The notes: a model not told the origin generated them from the sequence alone. Shown: positions 12,881 to 24,770, counted from the stretch's first letter. The stretch is DNA of 64,000 nucleotides from Druceiella hillmani (GCA_039881145.1 JAYKKI010000087.1:6272001-6336000), one strand, 5' to 3'. Numbers and translations: made by a program.

Positions 12881-15180
12881 ACTTGAGAGTATAAGTAAAA
12901 ATAACTTAAAATTTTGCACATAGATAATTTGGTTTACATCGACTAATCAGATATTAAAAGAATCTTTAACGATAAATCCCTTTAATTATTTCACAACTTG
13001 ATTCTTTTCCGATTCCAAGTAAATAAACCTCATAAAATTTGTGCATGTGCATAGCTATAAGTATTTTATTAGGACTCCTTTGTATGTACGTTTCGAATAA
13101 GCCCTGGACCTTAACTAACCGTGTCTAATATCTTTTACGCGTCGTTAACTTTAATTCACATTTCAAGGTTATACTTCTGACAAGAAGTTCTTTTTTTTGC
13201 TATATTAAAGGGTAATATGGACCAAAATATATTTAAATTTGAGCTCCTGCATCGCTTAACTGATATCTCGTATAATATATCGTATTAAGGTACATATATA
13301 AGTCTCTAGTCTCCACATTTCTTTGTTTAATACATTAGTGTAACGAAATTTAGTTTAATTTAAAACAATTTTGGTTCCTATGTTTTCTTAAAAAGAACTT
13401 TAACGAATAATAATGACAGTACGTAACAATTTAGCAATGACAAATAATGACAGTACGTAACACTAAAAAATAGAACACAAATATTGCAACTGATTAGAAG
13501 ACAAGAGCCCAAAAGGACTAGGGTAGAGCGAAAGATAGAACTTCTTCAATCGATTCTTGACAACATTCATCGAGGTTATTTTCCTGATGTCAAAATTAAC
13601 TTTATTCCACAGTTTAGGTTTTCACTATGTTATATTGCGCAAAAAGTTGAACAAACTTTTTCTTTTTTTTTTTCAGGTTGAACAAACTTTATTAAAAGAC
13701 GTATATTAGAAAAGTAAGTTCGCTCTGAAAGAGAAATTAATTTTTGAGAAACGGAACAAAGCAAGTTATTTAAAGGATGTGGGAATCTCATAATTATTGG
13801 TTCCCCAGCAAAAAACCTTTTGGACACTGGTATAATTAAAGTACAAAAAGTTCTACATAAACGTTCATGTATCGGAAAGCTTTTTTCTAAGCGGATATAA
13901 GTTAACCCTCAAAACATAACTATCCAGACTGGTATCGCCAAATAATATTAAAAATTAACGAACTTTATACAAAACTCTTTGACGCGGATGAAAGCTCATT
14001 ACGTTTTTGTTAACTTGAAACCAAGAGGAAGCGTAATAAATTATTGTATTACTAACAGTTATTTCCAATTGTTAAATTTGTCAACATTTATAATATTACA
14101 TATAAAATAAGACGTGAAAAATTTATGTCTGGTTGCGATCAAAACGTGTTTTAAAATGGAAACGTATTATTGCATCTACACTAGAGTTAATTTGTATCAT
14201 TTTAAATAATCAACGTATGGAAAAGTCACAAAATTTAACAGAAGAGTTTTCACGCCATAGAAGTCATGAAGTCGGAAAAAAGCATTCTTCGAAGAGGTAT
14301 CTTGATGTTCTGTGATGTAGTTAAATCGTTACAGATAAATTAAAACAACGTACGGTAATGTTGTTTTTGGCAAAAAGTTCCACAATGTACATGTACATGT
14401 TATGTAAAATATATAGCAAACGTTTAATGAATAACAAACATTCGATTGTAGTCGTAAGCACCAAACTTTTTTTTATTAGTCAATATTATTCAGTGTGTTG
14501 TAGCACTGGATTTATATGACAGTACATACTTCCAATTTAGGAATGTGCATTTTTTTTTAATTCGAACTAAAACGATCTTAAATAAAAAAAACCTATTAAG
14601 CCTGGGTAGAACTCACACTATGATGGTTCCGTACACATTTAGGTACTTCCAAATATTTAAGCGTACATGGCATGTTTGTTAAACTATTTACAAATATTAA
14701 TTTTTCACAACGTAACATATTGACCGCTATATCTTCCACAGGTGTGAAAACGTGATGCATATTTCAAACACTACAATATCGAGGAAAATCGCTATAGTCT
14801 TCCAGTCATCTTCATTCACATGTTACCATCTTTGTTTTATATAATTATTGGTTCAGTACTTTCGGAAACAAGGGTGAGGGAGTGTCCGCTATTTGTACAC
14901 ACTTTGGAAAATCTTTTTAATCAGGCTATTTAAAATTATGGAAAAAATATTTCTGTACGCCTCATAATAATTCTCTTTAAACAATGCACCACAAGATGTA
15001 TGAAAACAAAACTAAATTAATTTATTGACCCTCTTTACTCCTCACGTGAAAATTCCAAAAATGTTAGCTGGTGCATAATATAAAGGTTAATATGTATTTT
15101 ATTGTCCATTGTTAACATGTCTTATATGATTATATTTTTCCAGATACTAGTGTTACATGTTTTTTTTTTAAATCAGTCGC
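12881..15180. other. AT-rich noncoding stretch
   Basis: It holds a 20-bp direct repeat 34 bp apart (13409-13428 and 13443-13462) and an inverted copy of the repeat family near 14573-14760. Small frames at 13484-13681 and 14133-14315 are not recognisable. Confidence 0.5.
14573..14760 (-). repeat. Minus-strand copy of the 'tgtacggaacc' repeat end
   Basis: Read on the minus strand, the block has TGTGAAAAATTAATATTTGT, AAATAGTTTAA, then ACCTAAATGTGTACGGAACC and an A/T-rich tail TAGGTTTTTTTTATT. The same order of phrases occurs on the plus strand at 12700-12870 and 43300-43560. The element therefore has a fixed orientation and is dispersed on both strands. Confidence 0.55.
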
Positions 15181-15530
15181 GTGTGTAGAAAAACGTAAAT
15201 ATATTGTCTACCAAACGCTTTATAGATGTAAAAGCATAGTGCGTATTTATAAAATTAAGAAATCCAGAATCATATCTATAGCTTTTCTACAACCTTTGCG
15301 TAGGCAGATGAAAACGAATATGTTTTCTGTAATTATTATTTTTTTAAATCATCGTGTGTGTAGAAAAACGTAAATATATTGCCTATTAAACCCTTTATGA
15401 AAGTAAAAATAAGGTGCATATTTGAAAAATTATAAAATCCAGAATAATCCGTATCTATTGTTTTTCTAAACCTTTTGCGTAGGAACATGAAAACGAATAT
15501 TTTTTATACAATTATTTTTTGTATAGAATT
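15181..15530. repeat. Tandem duplication, two diverged units of about 175 bp
   Basis: Unit 1 (15181-15355) and unit 2 (15356-15530) both begin GTGTGTAGAAAAACGTAAAT and later share TTTGCGTAGG and ATGAAAACGAATAT. Small insertions and substitutions separate them. The block sits directly upstream of the hairpin element. Confidence 0.85.
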
Positions 15531-15631
15531 GAGAGGAGTAAAATGAACGACTCTAGCTGTCAGTCACTCAAAACTCAGAGGTTTAAAATATTTCGGCAAA
15601 GTATTCGATTTTTCAACACGATGACATGGAT

Positions 15632-15915
15632 AAGTGTTTAACTATTATTTATGTATATATATATTGAATATATTTGGCGTTAATTTTGTAGAAATTCATT
15701 ATTCACAATTAAATGAAACTACGTGATGTAGTATTATTTCTACTTTCTTTAATATCTTTACCACGACCTAGGTTTCGTTGTATTACAACATCTTCAGGTG
15801 GGATGGGCATCTTTGCTAATATCCCACCTGAAGATGTTGTAATACAACGAAACCTAGGTCGTGGTAAAGAAATTAAAGAAAGTAGAAATAATACTACATC
15901 ACGTAGTTTCATTTA

Positions 15916-15920
<5 letters not shown>
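15632..15920 (+). mobile_element. Long-hairpin repeat element, copy 1
   Basis: Positions 15705-15804 and 15821-15920 form inverted arms of 100 bp with one mismatch seen by eye and a 16-nt loop. The arm ends read ACAATTAAATGAAACTACGT and its complement, so a TTAA occurs on each side. The non-palindromic flank 15632-15704 (containing TTGAATATATTTGGCGTTAA) is also present next to copy 2, so the hairpin is part of a larger element. The arms translate into nearly the same 67-residue frame on both strands only because they are palindromic; this is not a gene. Transcription would give a near-perfect long dsRNA stem, which is an inference about capacity, not evidence of function. Confidence 0.88.

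Positions 15921-15970
<50 letters not shown>
15919..15970. repeat. (TA)n microsatellite
   Basis: About 50 bp of pure TA directly abuts the right arm of hairpin copy 1. Copy 2 has no such tract at the equivalent edge. Confidence 0.95.
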
Positions 15971-15973
<3 letters not shown>

Positions 15974-16706
15974 CCAGTCCATATAATTTACTTTTAAAAG
16001 TTTAGAAGTGAAATCTCAGCAATAAATATTTCAGTTTGGTATAAACATTATTTGATTGTTGTTTCAGTGTGACGCTTAAGCCAGGCAGATAGAGTAAAAA
16101 ATAATGTTTGTCCACTTTCAATGTAAATTAGGCATATTTATTTTCGTAAGAACAAGATAAAAAAAATGTATGGTATTGTGTGTAAGTAGTTGGTATTATT
16201 TATATGCAGTTTGATATTATATTATGTAATGTAGATGAGTATACCAGTAATTTTCAATAAAATAAGTATAATATTTTTACGGCACAAATGTGTATACGAA
16301 TAAAAAAATACAATCGCGAAATGAATCCATATTATTAACGTGAATACAAAAAAAATTTTTACAATTCTTAAACTGACGTTTTGCTATGTTTATAAACATT
16401 CTCATTTCAAACGTATCGAAGTATATGTGCATAAAACATTATAAACCACGCAACATAATAAACATTATATACCACGTATTATAACATTATAAGCACGCAA
16501 CATAATATTTCTGTTATCCTGTTTATAAATATTAATATAATTTTTTCACGAAGTAAATATGTCGCCTCATATATTTTTCAAAAGATACAGGTTCATAAAC
16601 TAACTTGAATTTCTCAAAAACTATGAGATACAGAATCATCGCACTAATTCTCCTATAAACTTTGAGTAAGCTCGTAGAAACCTAGTTATTTTCATAAATT
16701 TAAGTA

Positions 16707-17400
16707 CATTATCTTTATTAGCCTGTAACAATCTACTGCTGGATATCACCACACACGGACTTACGCCTTTCACATCCAACCACTTTCCGCCGCTTCGAAT
16801 TTGTTTGGTCGTCAGTCCACCTGACTAGGGGGATGTCCCACATTGCGTTTCAAGGTTCGTGGTCTCCACTCAAGAACTCGTCTTCTCCACAAGTTATTGG
16901 TTCTTCGGCAAATATTGCCTGCCCGTTGCCACTACAGTTTGCGTATACCGCCGCTATTTTGACTACTTTGGTATTTCGTATTCCGGAATGTACAGTTAGG
17001 ATATTAGGAAAGAACACGCTGATTATAAACTTTTCTCTTTAGCCACTGCAAAATGGGCGACATAAAGATTTTACACATTTCCCGACACGTTGCTCAGCCC
17101 GAAAGAGTTCTTTTGTCAGCCTCTTTGTCTTATTTTTTTTAAAAACTTATTTTTTTCTACTCAGATAAAAACTTCCTAAGTAAATGTACTGCTGAACAGT
17201 TTTGATGCTAAAATTTCCAACATTCACCGATCTTGGTACGATATACCAGTCGAACATCGGTTTAGTTTTGATTAGATTCATGTCGAGGATGTCGTCAGCA
17301 AACTTTGTATTGAGGTGAACGCATCATTTAAATTGATGATGATGAACTTCTGAACAGTCTCATCCATCGGCGCAGATAGATATGTCTCATCCTCTTGTTC
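16707..17400 (-). pseudogene. Degenerate RTE-type LINE, 3' part of reverse transcriptase ORF
   Basis: On the minus strand, KFADDI (near 17300) corresponds to the RTE catalytic block. It is followed by MNLIKTKPM and VPRSVNVGN. After a gap shorter than expected come RNTK, WQRAGNICRRT, RRRVLEWRPRT and VGHPPS (about 16990-16810), then RWTDD in a shifted frame. The 3' end has CCAGCAGTAGATTG and TAATAAAGATAATG, matching the usual end of lepidopteran RTE elements as I remember it. Stops interrupt the frame (for example Lys-Leu-stop-Trp-Gln), and the region between VGN and RNTK is short by roughly half, suggesting an internal deletion. Dead fragment. Confidence 0.82.
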
Positions 17401-20099
17401 TCTTTTTGGACAAACTTGGCACTGATTTATTTATTTTAAGTGGTCTTGGACAAAATGTATAGCTCTTAGAATTGAATCATAACATCAGAATTTGAATATC
17501 GAATATCAGGCTATGAGAAGAAATTTTTTAACAATATTTATATGAGAACGTTTTTACCATTTTTTATATCGATTCTATTAAAGGTTTTTCATATTGAAAT
17601 ACAATATGTTGACATTTTTTAAAAAATATTGCTGTTAACGGGAAGAGTAAAGCAAATAGTATGCAAATAGTATGCTACGGAGCAACATTTAGAGATGCAG
17701 TATCTCTAAGTGATGCAGTATCTAAAAATCTATGTCATTCAATTCATGCTCAGCATGAATTGAATGACGTAGATAATTAATACCAGCGAGTTCGCTATTG
17801 AATATAGTGTCATAATATAGACTGATATACCCTAGATTTTTTCCAAAAAAAAGTCGTTTTCATAGGAAAGACTTTAATCACCGAGAGTAATCCAATAGCC
17901 TGAAAATGGCATGTAAATAAAATGAATTTATTAGAAACGCTTCAGAAAATTAAAATAAATATATCTCTCCTCTCTGGTCACTAATATGCATCTAAAATAT
18001 AACATAATATAGTATATGCTAAAAGTTATATGGAGATTTTAAAATGAAAAATGTTATTGAAATTCGTTGATTAGTAAATCCTAGACATACACGTTTACGT
18101 AAATACGGAAAAAACAGAGAACTCTTAATTGCACAATAATTGGCACCCGTACATTCCAATTTATAATGTGCTTTATGATTCATGAGTGTGATATAACAGA
18201 TTATCAATCTAAACCTAATATCCGCTAAAGCAAAATCTCCATCAGAGACGTTGTGATTACTGTTATTAAAAAAGTAATGACTAGTTTGCTTAATATTTTT
18301 ATCAGTTCATCCCTCGTGATTTATATATAATTAATGATAACTAATTCGACACACTTTGTCATTTCTGCTCCAGCCATAGGAGAAGTTTATTACTTTATAT
18401 TCTTACTACCATCTACTCATATTCATACACGAAAGTCACTTTATTGTTTAAGAGGTTAAATTAGTTTGTTCGAAATTGTATTTCTGTTTCATTTATAACT
18501 CTTCCCCTTATTTTTCATGGCAAGCGATATTATTACATATGAAAGAGAAAATTATAAAATTTTTCGCTGCTATGTACCATCGTTCAATTAAAAATTACTA
18601 AAACATATTATTTGAATGCACAGATGTAACTAAGATTTGTATGAATATAAAACACGTATTGTGTTTTTACAAATACCTCAATAACTATCATGAATATAGT
18701 ATAAGTCACTACACGCTTACAAATACATATTTATTTTTAGTGAGCAATTTCATCCTGTCAATTTTTGTTGCATTGTGTGCGTGTATCGTAAAATTTCACT
18801 TTCACCATTTTTCATAATACCCCTAAAGACGTATAACTTAAAAAACTATGTTTTTCTGTAATACCGTAGAAAAATCAGCTATTGACAACCGGGGAATTCT
18901 TTTGAGTGAAAATATAATTAATATGGCTCGAAAGGACATTTAAAAATTATAGGTTTTTCCTTTTCATAAATTAAAGCTTTTAACGATTCTTACAGTTTAA
19001 ATTATGAAAAGGTGGAAGACGAAACTTTCCAGACTTCGCTTTGCCTTTGCTGTCGCTGAGTAGAAAACTAATTTGTGTCAATATATCTAAGACTGTATCT
19101 ATGACTTATCATTGGAAATATTTTAAACGTAAAATAAAAGTTTAAAAATCTAAAATCTGACTACGGAAAAATATGCCGAAAAAAGATTGCCTTTATATAA
19201 TATAAGCTTTGACTAAGAACGAAAAAACAACATAACTCTGAGAAATATATTAGTATTTTCCACTTTTTTATTTTAATTTTAAGATGTCTAGACAGTTTAT
19301 TACGCATATCCTCTGAAGTGTAGAAAAAAGTTTAGTTATTATGTATGCATAAACATATACGAGGAACATGTTAATGAATGTAGCTCCTAAAGCTTGCTAC
19401 GTATTTATTATAACTGGGTTTTATTTTTTAAACTTTTATTTCAAACATTTTGGTGAATTTTTTTTGAATAATTTGTAATATTTGGTACACATCCCTCCAT
19501 GAAAACGAAAGTCCCATCAGCCAGTAAAATTGATTACATATAGAGTATTAAAAGCAATACCCTTCATTTTGACTTTGTTGTAGCGGGTAGTAAAAAGAGA
19601 TATTAACGTGAATATTTACGATATTTTACTCACAAAAATTACATTAAATTAATATTGATATAGCTTTTTTTCACATTTATCAGTATCCAAGTAATTTTCA
19701 AGGAAACAACAAATACCGTTTTAATTTTCTTAGTAAGACCTTCAATACCTATTTCGTTCTGTTTGAAATGCAATATTTATACGAGATAATAAAGAACTCT
19801 ATATAAAAACAATTTTATTAACCAAAAAAATTAGCCTTTTGCGCCTTTTTTTATCAAGTATACCTGGACGACGATATTACATATACAACTTTAATTCAAA
19901 TTTATTATTTCTAATATCCCATATTTAAATAAGAAATACTGAAGAGCACTAGTTATAAAATGGTAGGAAAATTTTGAGTAATAAAAACATAGTATTTTTA
20001 AGATCATCGAGATATTGACACCTATAGAAGATATATTTTAGCAATAATATAATATGTATTATTGTTAGGATATAGTTTATCTTTCACAAGTGACATACT
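17401..20099. other. AT-rich noncoding stretch
   Basis: Apart from the palindrome at 17728-17774 and short direct repeats such as GCAAATAGTAT just before it, I see no gene, transposon protein or tandem array. A 62-codon minus-strand frame at 18019-18207 is unrecognised. Confidence 0.55.
17728..17774. repeat. Near-perfect 47-bp palindrome
   Basis: Two 23-bp arms are reverse complements with one mismatch, separated by a single C. The centre reads ATGCTCAGCAT. It could extrude as a cruciform. It fits a recent snap-back (template-switch) event next to short direct repeats at 17640-17720. Confidence 0.88.
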
Positions 20100-20225
20100 T
20101 TATTTTAGCCATAAATACAAGGATAAATTTTATATTTGAAAGTAGTTAAATAGAAATATTATGCACTTTCAAATGTTTATGGGTACCTATGTGTACATGG
20201 AACCCACCTATTGCGGAACACTCGC
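20100..20225 (+). repeat. Partial copy of the 'tgtacggaacc' repeat end
   Basis: It shows the phrase order AGTTAAATAGAAATATT, AATGTTTATGGGTACCTA, TGTGTACATGGAACCC, GCGGAACACTCGCCCTTGAC. These match the ends at 12.6-12.9 and 43.3-43.6 kb with substitutions. Confidence 0.5.
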
Positions 20226-21371
20226 CCTTGACATATTTATTTACGATTTAGTAGTTCATCTTCCATTTATCTAGTGATCCTGTTTGTCATACATCTGTTT
20301 TTTGATTACACAGTTTGGGTTCTAATTATCTTCATTTACTATTATCATTTTTACTGTTTCATTCATTAAATTTATTCGTTTTACTATTGGTTTTAATTGG
20401 TTTTTATTATATTACTTTCGATTAAAAGCACATTAATATAATACCGTGTTTTAACTTTACAATTGTGGAACACGTGGATCAATTGCGAAGCACGTAAATG
20501 AGAATGAGATTTAACGGCGATTTTTATCTTGCATTGTTTCTAGAACGTAATCAGCCTGCTAAAATGCATTCAATGTCTACATCTATTTTATTTTTTATAA
20601 AATCCTGTTTCTAATCTAATGATACGTGACGTTTACTACTTTTTTTTATTTCATTGTTGTTTTTTGATATTAAAAACGAGATTTTATCAAAATTACGCCA
20701 ATCAATTTCTTCATTTCGCATAATTGTTATTAAAATACGCGGTAGCAAAACTTTAATAAAATGAAGAAAATTTTATGATGCAAGCAAAGTTAATTTGTAC
20801 TACATGTATTTTCTTTCTATGGACTTATCATCAAAATCAATTAAATTTTATACTGTTATCAAAGATAGTCTATTCTTGGAAAATAACAGTAATATTTTAG
20901 AAATATTTCTACATCGACAAAAACCAATAGGTTTTGAAAATTACGGAAATTTATAATATAAGTAAATACTACAAAAAAATTAATCATGGAGTGATTTATT
21001 TCAGACGGAAACAAAAAATCTGCTTTGCGTTTATGATATTACATTGTAAGAAACCTTTACAATAATAAGGAAAGGTGATTTTCTGAAAATATGTAAGGTG
21101 GTCGAAATCTACCTCAACATAATAGTACTGACATGGCTGGCAAACCTTTAATCCAGGCGCATACGTTTTAATGACTTGAATAGGCAAAGTCTTCTCTAGA
21201 TTAGTCATGAATAAACTACTTCTTAATACATATAATTCGAAAGGTTTTCTTCACTTCGCCAGTTACAACATAGTAGCTATACAATAATAGGTAATGAAAA
21301 CCGTTTCAGTTCAAAAATATATTTACGTCAGTGCGATTTTCGAAATGGCTATTCGAATCCGGATTATAATC
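20226..21371. other. AT-rich noncoding stretch
   Basis: A 70-codon minus-strand frame at 20996-21208 contains no motif I recognise. No repeats of note were seen. Confidence 0.5.
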
Positions 21372-22200
21372 GTTACATGCAACTTTTATTAGGATACTCT
21401 TTAGATTAAGACGAATCCAAGTACACCTCATTTCTTGAAATCGCTCTCTAGTTTAGTCTGAACGAGGGAACAAATTTACTTACATACATACATATATACA
21501 CACACATATATACATGGCTGTGAAAAGACACTTCCTGAATCCAAGTAAATTTCTTGAAATCGCTCTCTAGGTTAGTTTGAACGAGGGAACAAATTTACTC
21601 ACATACATACATATATACGCGGCTGTAAAATGACACTTCCTGAATCTTCCTGAATCGTAGTACGCCTCATTTAATAAAATCACTTTAGTAATTTAGTGTG
21701 TACGGGGGAACAGACTTACTCACATACATACCGCGTGAACTTCATAACGTTTTATACCCTAAGATACTCACGGGTCATGAAGAATCTATAAATACCTCTT
21801 TTCTTAAAATTACTTCAGTTGTTTAGTCTGAGCGAGGCAACGAATTTACTTAGAAACATACATACATATAAATCTTGTAAAGTTAATAATGTTATATACC
21901 CTAGGATACTCTCTGAATCATGATGAATAAAGTCATCTCATTTGTTGAAATCACTTAGTTGTTTACTCTGTGCGTGGGAATAAACTTACTCACGTAAATT
22001 CATACATATTTAGCTTATGAAATTTATAACGTTATATGTCCTAGAACATTATATTTATCACGATGAATCTAAGGACACCTTATTTGTTGAAATCAATTTA
22101 GTAGTTTAGTCTGAACGAGGAACGAAGCTTACATAATACATACACATACAAATTTTACAGGTTATGTATGTACATAGCCTGTGAAATTCATAACCCTTCC
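21372..22200. repeat. Diverged tandem array, about six units of 110-150 bp
   Basis: Units restart with AATCC/AATCT near 21413, 21538, 21654, 21781, 21919 and 22063. Each then carries an AAATCACTTTAGT-type phrase, TTAGTCTGAACGAGGGAAC, ACTTACATACATACATA and, in several, TTATACCCTAGGATACTC. The last unit ends at AACCCTTCC. Divergence between neighbours is high, so the array is old. The 'gtctgagcgagg...catacatac' phrases are familiar from lepidopteran repeat tails, which is recollection rather than a search result. Confidence 0.8.
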
Positions 22201-22239
22201 TCTACCGTAGTTGTAGGCGTAGGTTAGGTTAGTTAAGTT

Positions 22240-22530
22240 CTGTGAGAATTCTTCTTTATGTCTAATAGACGAACGAATAGACATAAAAGCAAGCAAGTTA
22301 ATATTGTATAGTCATCTAATTCTGAGCTGTGTTCAAAATTTTAAGTCTCTAGCTCAATAGGAAATTAGTTTAAGACAGTTGTAAAATTTGTGGTTTTCTT
22401 CTTTGTACCGAAAAGATAAACAAATAGACAGACAAGTGGATATTGCATTTTTGTCCATTTATGAGCTTTGTTTAAAGTTTATAGTTTCTACCTCAACTGT
22501 AAGTTAGTGCAAAACTGTTTTCAAAATATG
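22240..22530. repeat. Two-unit diverged tandem repeat
   Basis: Both units contain AATAGACA, AAGCAAG/ACAAGTGG, TATTGTAT/TATTGCAT, TGAGCTTTGTTTAAAGTTT-like text and CTCAATAGGAAATTAGT-like text. The first ends near 22395 at TTCTTTGTACCGAAAA, and the second ends near 22530 at TATGTACCGAAAAC. It directly follows the 21.4-22.2 kb array and may be part of the same compound repeat. Confidence 0.6.
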
Positions 22531-23999
22531 TACCGAAAACAAACACGACAAGAAAACCAGCTAATAAAAAAGTGGTATCAAAATGTTTTGCCATGTTTCT
22601 CTGCCTGTTTGTGCATGATAATCTCAAAAACAGCGGAATGAATTTTATTTGACCAATAAATAGACTGATTTCCAAGTAAACTTCAGATATATAATTTTGG
22701 TTGTATAAATTTGCAAATTTTAATGATTTTTGGTCCTTTTTCTCAAGAAAATTCCAAGAATATCAATCATCAGATCGTTTCTTGGCGTGTGCTGAACAAA
22801 CCGTGAAAGGTACATAAAACAATGTACGAAAATACAATCGACTCAAATATTTCAGTAAAAAAGGTTCCGCAAAGCAAGTCTCCCTCTTTTACTTGCAAGC
22901 GACAATAACAAAATGTACGGTTTATCACACATTTAAAATCACTATCGCAGTTTTAATGGAAGTTGGAATTATGAATCCATTTATATATTTGTACCGTTTT
23001 TGATATCCAAAGGACGTAAATATTGTTCTTTATACCATTTCTTTTTGTAAGAAATTATTCTGAAATTATGAAAACATATTGGGTTACGCGCAGAAGAAAC
23101 ACCTGTCACTACATGGTATAGAAAAAACGTTTCTCGTTGTATCTATCTATCTATGTGGGCTAATCTCTGTTCCTATTGAAAGAGTTTTATTTCAGTTTTT
23201 ACGCATGAATTGATTAAGTCTTGAGAAAGACTTAGATGCATCATTTACGAATATCTTGTGTAAATTAGCCGAACTATGGCGAGAAAGTCGCTAAAAAATT
23301 AACTTTACTTAAGGTTTCCTGGCGTGTACTTCGTAAACCGTTAGAGATATCTGAAGTTAATGTGTGGTAAGATCTTTTACCTCAAATAGTCCTGTAGAAA
23401 AATCTACAAAAGTATGTGACCATTTAGTGAAGTTTATCCACACCATCGAAGAATATATCATAACGAAATGTTACAAATGAAGAGTTGATTTAAAGGGAAA
23501 ATTAAATTTTTTTCAACTTCAGTATGCATTTGATTTAATTCATTATATTTACGTGACGATTATCAATTGTATTGAAGCAGTTGTATGAGTAGTTTAAAGA
23601 AGAGTGTTTATATTTTTGTGTCTAAAAGGACTATTTCCTCAACAACGCATCGACGCCACGGCGGCCACCACGCTCGCCGCTATCTGTTATGTTGAACGAA
23701 TGCGTCGTCAAGAGTCCTCTCTTGCAAAACAGTAATTAATTGTTATTCAAATAACAACATAATTTTCAACGTGATTGCTTAAATTACGTTGGCCTTAAAT
23801 GATAATATATAAGTATTAATAAAGCAAAAATTATAATAGATACAAAATAGTTGATTACGTTAAGATTTTCATCTTTAAAAAATTTTTAATTATTGGCAAC
23901 GTTGTTATCATTTGTGATATTTAAATATAATCTTCTCGTAGGAAAGGCATACTTAACGTGGTGTATAAAGGAACATTTTAATTGCTATCTGTATCTATA
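22531..23999. other. Low-similarity repeat debris and a GC-rich patch
   Basis: Phrases TGGCGTGTGCTGAACAAACC (22780) and TGGCGTGTACTTCGTAAACC (23320) are alike and resemble debris of an insect dispersed repeat. The GC-rich patch at 23629-23739 is described separately. Nothing else is recognisable. Confidence 0.45.
23629..23739 (+). other. GC-rich patch with exon-like open frame (uncertain)
   Basis: A short block including GACGCCACGGCGGCCACC stands out from the AT-rich surroundings. On the plus strand an AG preceded by TATATTTTTGTGTCTAA could act as a splice acceptor. From GAC at 23629, 36 codons are open to TAA at 23737 (start DYFLNNAST, end LLQNSN). The minus strand is also open across the block, so coding direction cannot be decided. 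It could equally be a promoter or conserved regulatory element. I recognise no protein family. Confidence 0.25.
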
Positions 24000-24310
24000 C
24001 TAAGATATACTTAGCAAAGCTGGACAACGTCATTAGTCTTATTACATAAGATAGCTGGTGCGTTTTTTAGTGATCGTGTAAATTCTGAACGACTTGACCG
24101 ATTGAGGCCATATTCCATATATATGTTTTGCCAGGACGATGGTTCATAATTATGCTAGAATTCGATAAGAAGCGCTATTCTCAAGTTTTTAACATATTCT
24201 GTACTTGTGGACCAAAATCACTCACATGTTTAATATCAATTACAAAATCTGGATAGGTGGCGCTGTGTTTCAAAAGACAGAACAACGTCTGCCGGGCCAG
24301 CCAGTCATTT
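24000..24310 (+). repeat. Insect LINE/SINE-type repeat tail
   Basis: The block contains AGATAGCTGGTGCGTTTTTTAG-like text, 'gaacgacttgaccgatt', and ends AACAACGTCTGCCGGGCCAG then CCAGT. From memory, an 'acgtctgccgggtcagctagt' ending is common to dispersed insect repeats, including RTE-derived tails. No coding frame remains. Confidence 0.55.
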
Positions 24311-24369
24311 ATAAAATTTTAAAATGACAATTAAAGCTGTTGTGAAAGTTTTGCTTTTTTGTCTTTATA

Positions 24370-24770
24370 CATTAAATTAATTGAATATTGTATGGTTTAT
24401 AACCAAATTAATGGCAAGTTGTGGAGTCTGAACATTTAATGTATTGAACATTGTGTGATCCATAACCAAATTAAGGGCCTATTGTATGATCGCAAGTTTA
24501 ATGAATTTAATATTGTATGGTTAATAATCAAATTAATATCATGTCGTAGAATCAAACATTTGACAATGAACATTTGACGAGTTGAATATTGCATGGTTCA
24601 TAACAAAATTGACGGCATGTTATAGAATCTGAACATATAATTAATTGAACATTGTATGGTCAATAACCAAATTAACGGCATGTTTTCGGGTCTGATATTA
24701 ACTGAATTGAATATTGTATAGTTAATTACCGAATTAATGGTGTTATATAGGGTCTAAAAATAAAAATTTG
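24370..24770. repeat. 62-63-bp tandem repeat, six units
   Basis: The core TTGAATATTGTATGGTT restarts at 24381, 24444, 24506, 24582, 24645 and 24707. The spacings are 63, 62, 76, 63 and 62 bp. The longer third interval carries an extra piece with ATTTGACAATGAAC. Each unit continues ATAACCAAATTAATGGCATG. Substitutions differ from unit to unit. Confidence 0.92.

Noticed and set aside
15709..15916. Two nearly identical 67-residue frames on opposite strands
   Set aside because: The palindromic arms of hairpin copy 1 force the same frame on both strands, so this is not coding evidence.
15709..15917. Hairpin copy 1 as a piggyBac MITE, because TTAA lies at both ends
   Set aside because: The TTAA lies inside the palindrome, and copy 2 has CTAA/TTAG there. 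The shared flank also continues beyond it, so these are not the element ends.
21354..21366. TTCGAATCCGG, like a tRNA T-loop
   Set aside because: No acceptor, D or anticodon arms can be folded around it on either strand.
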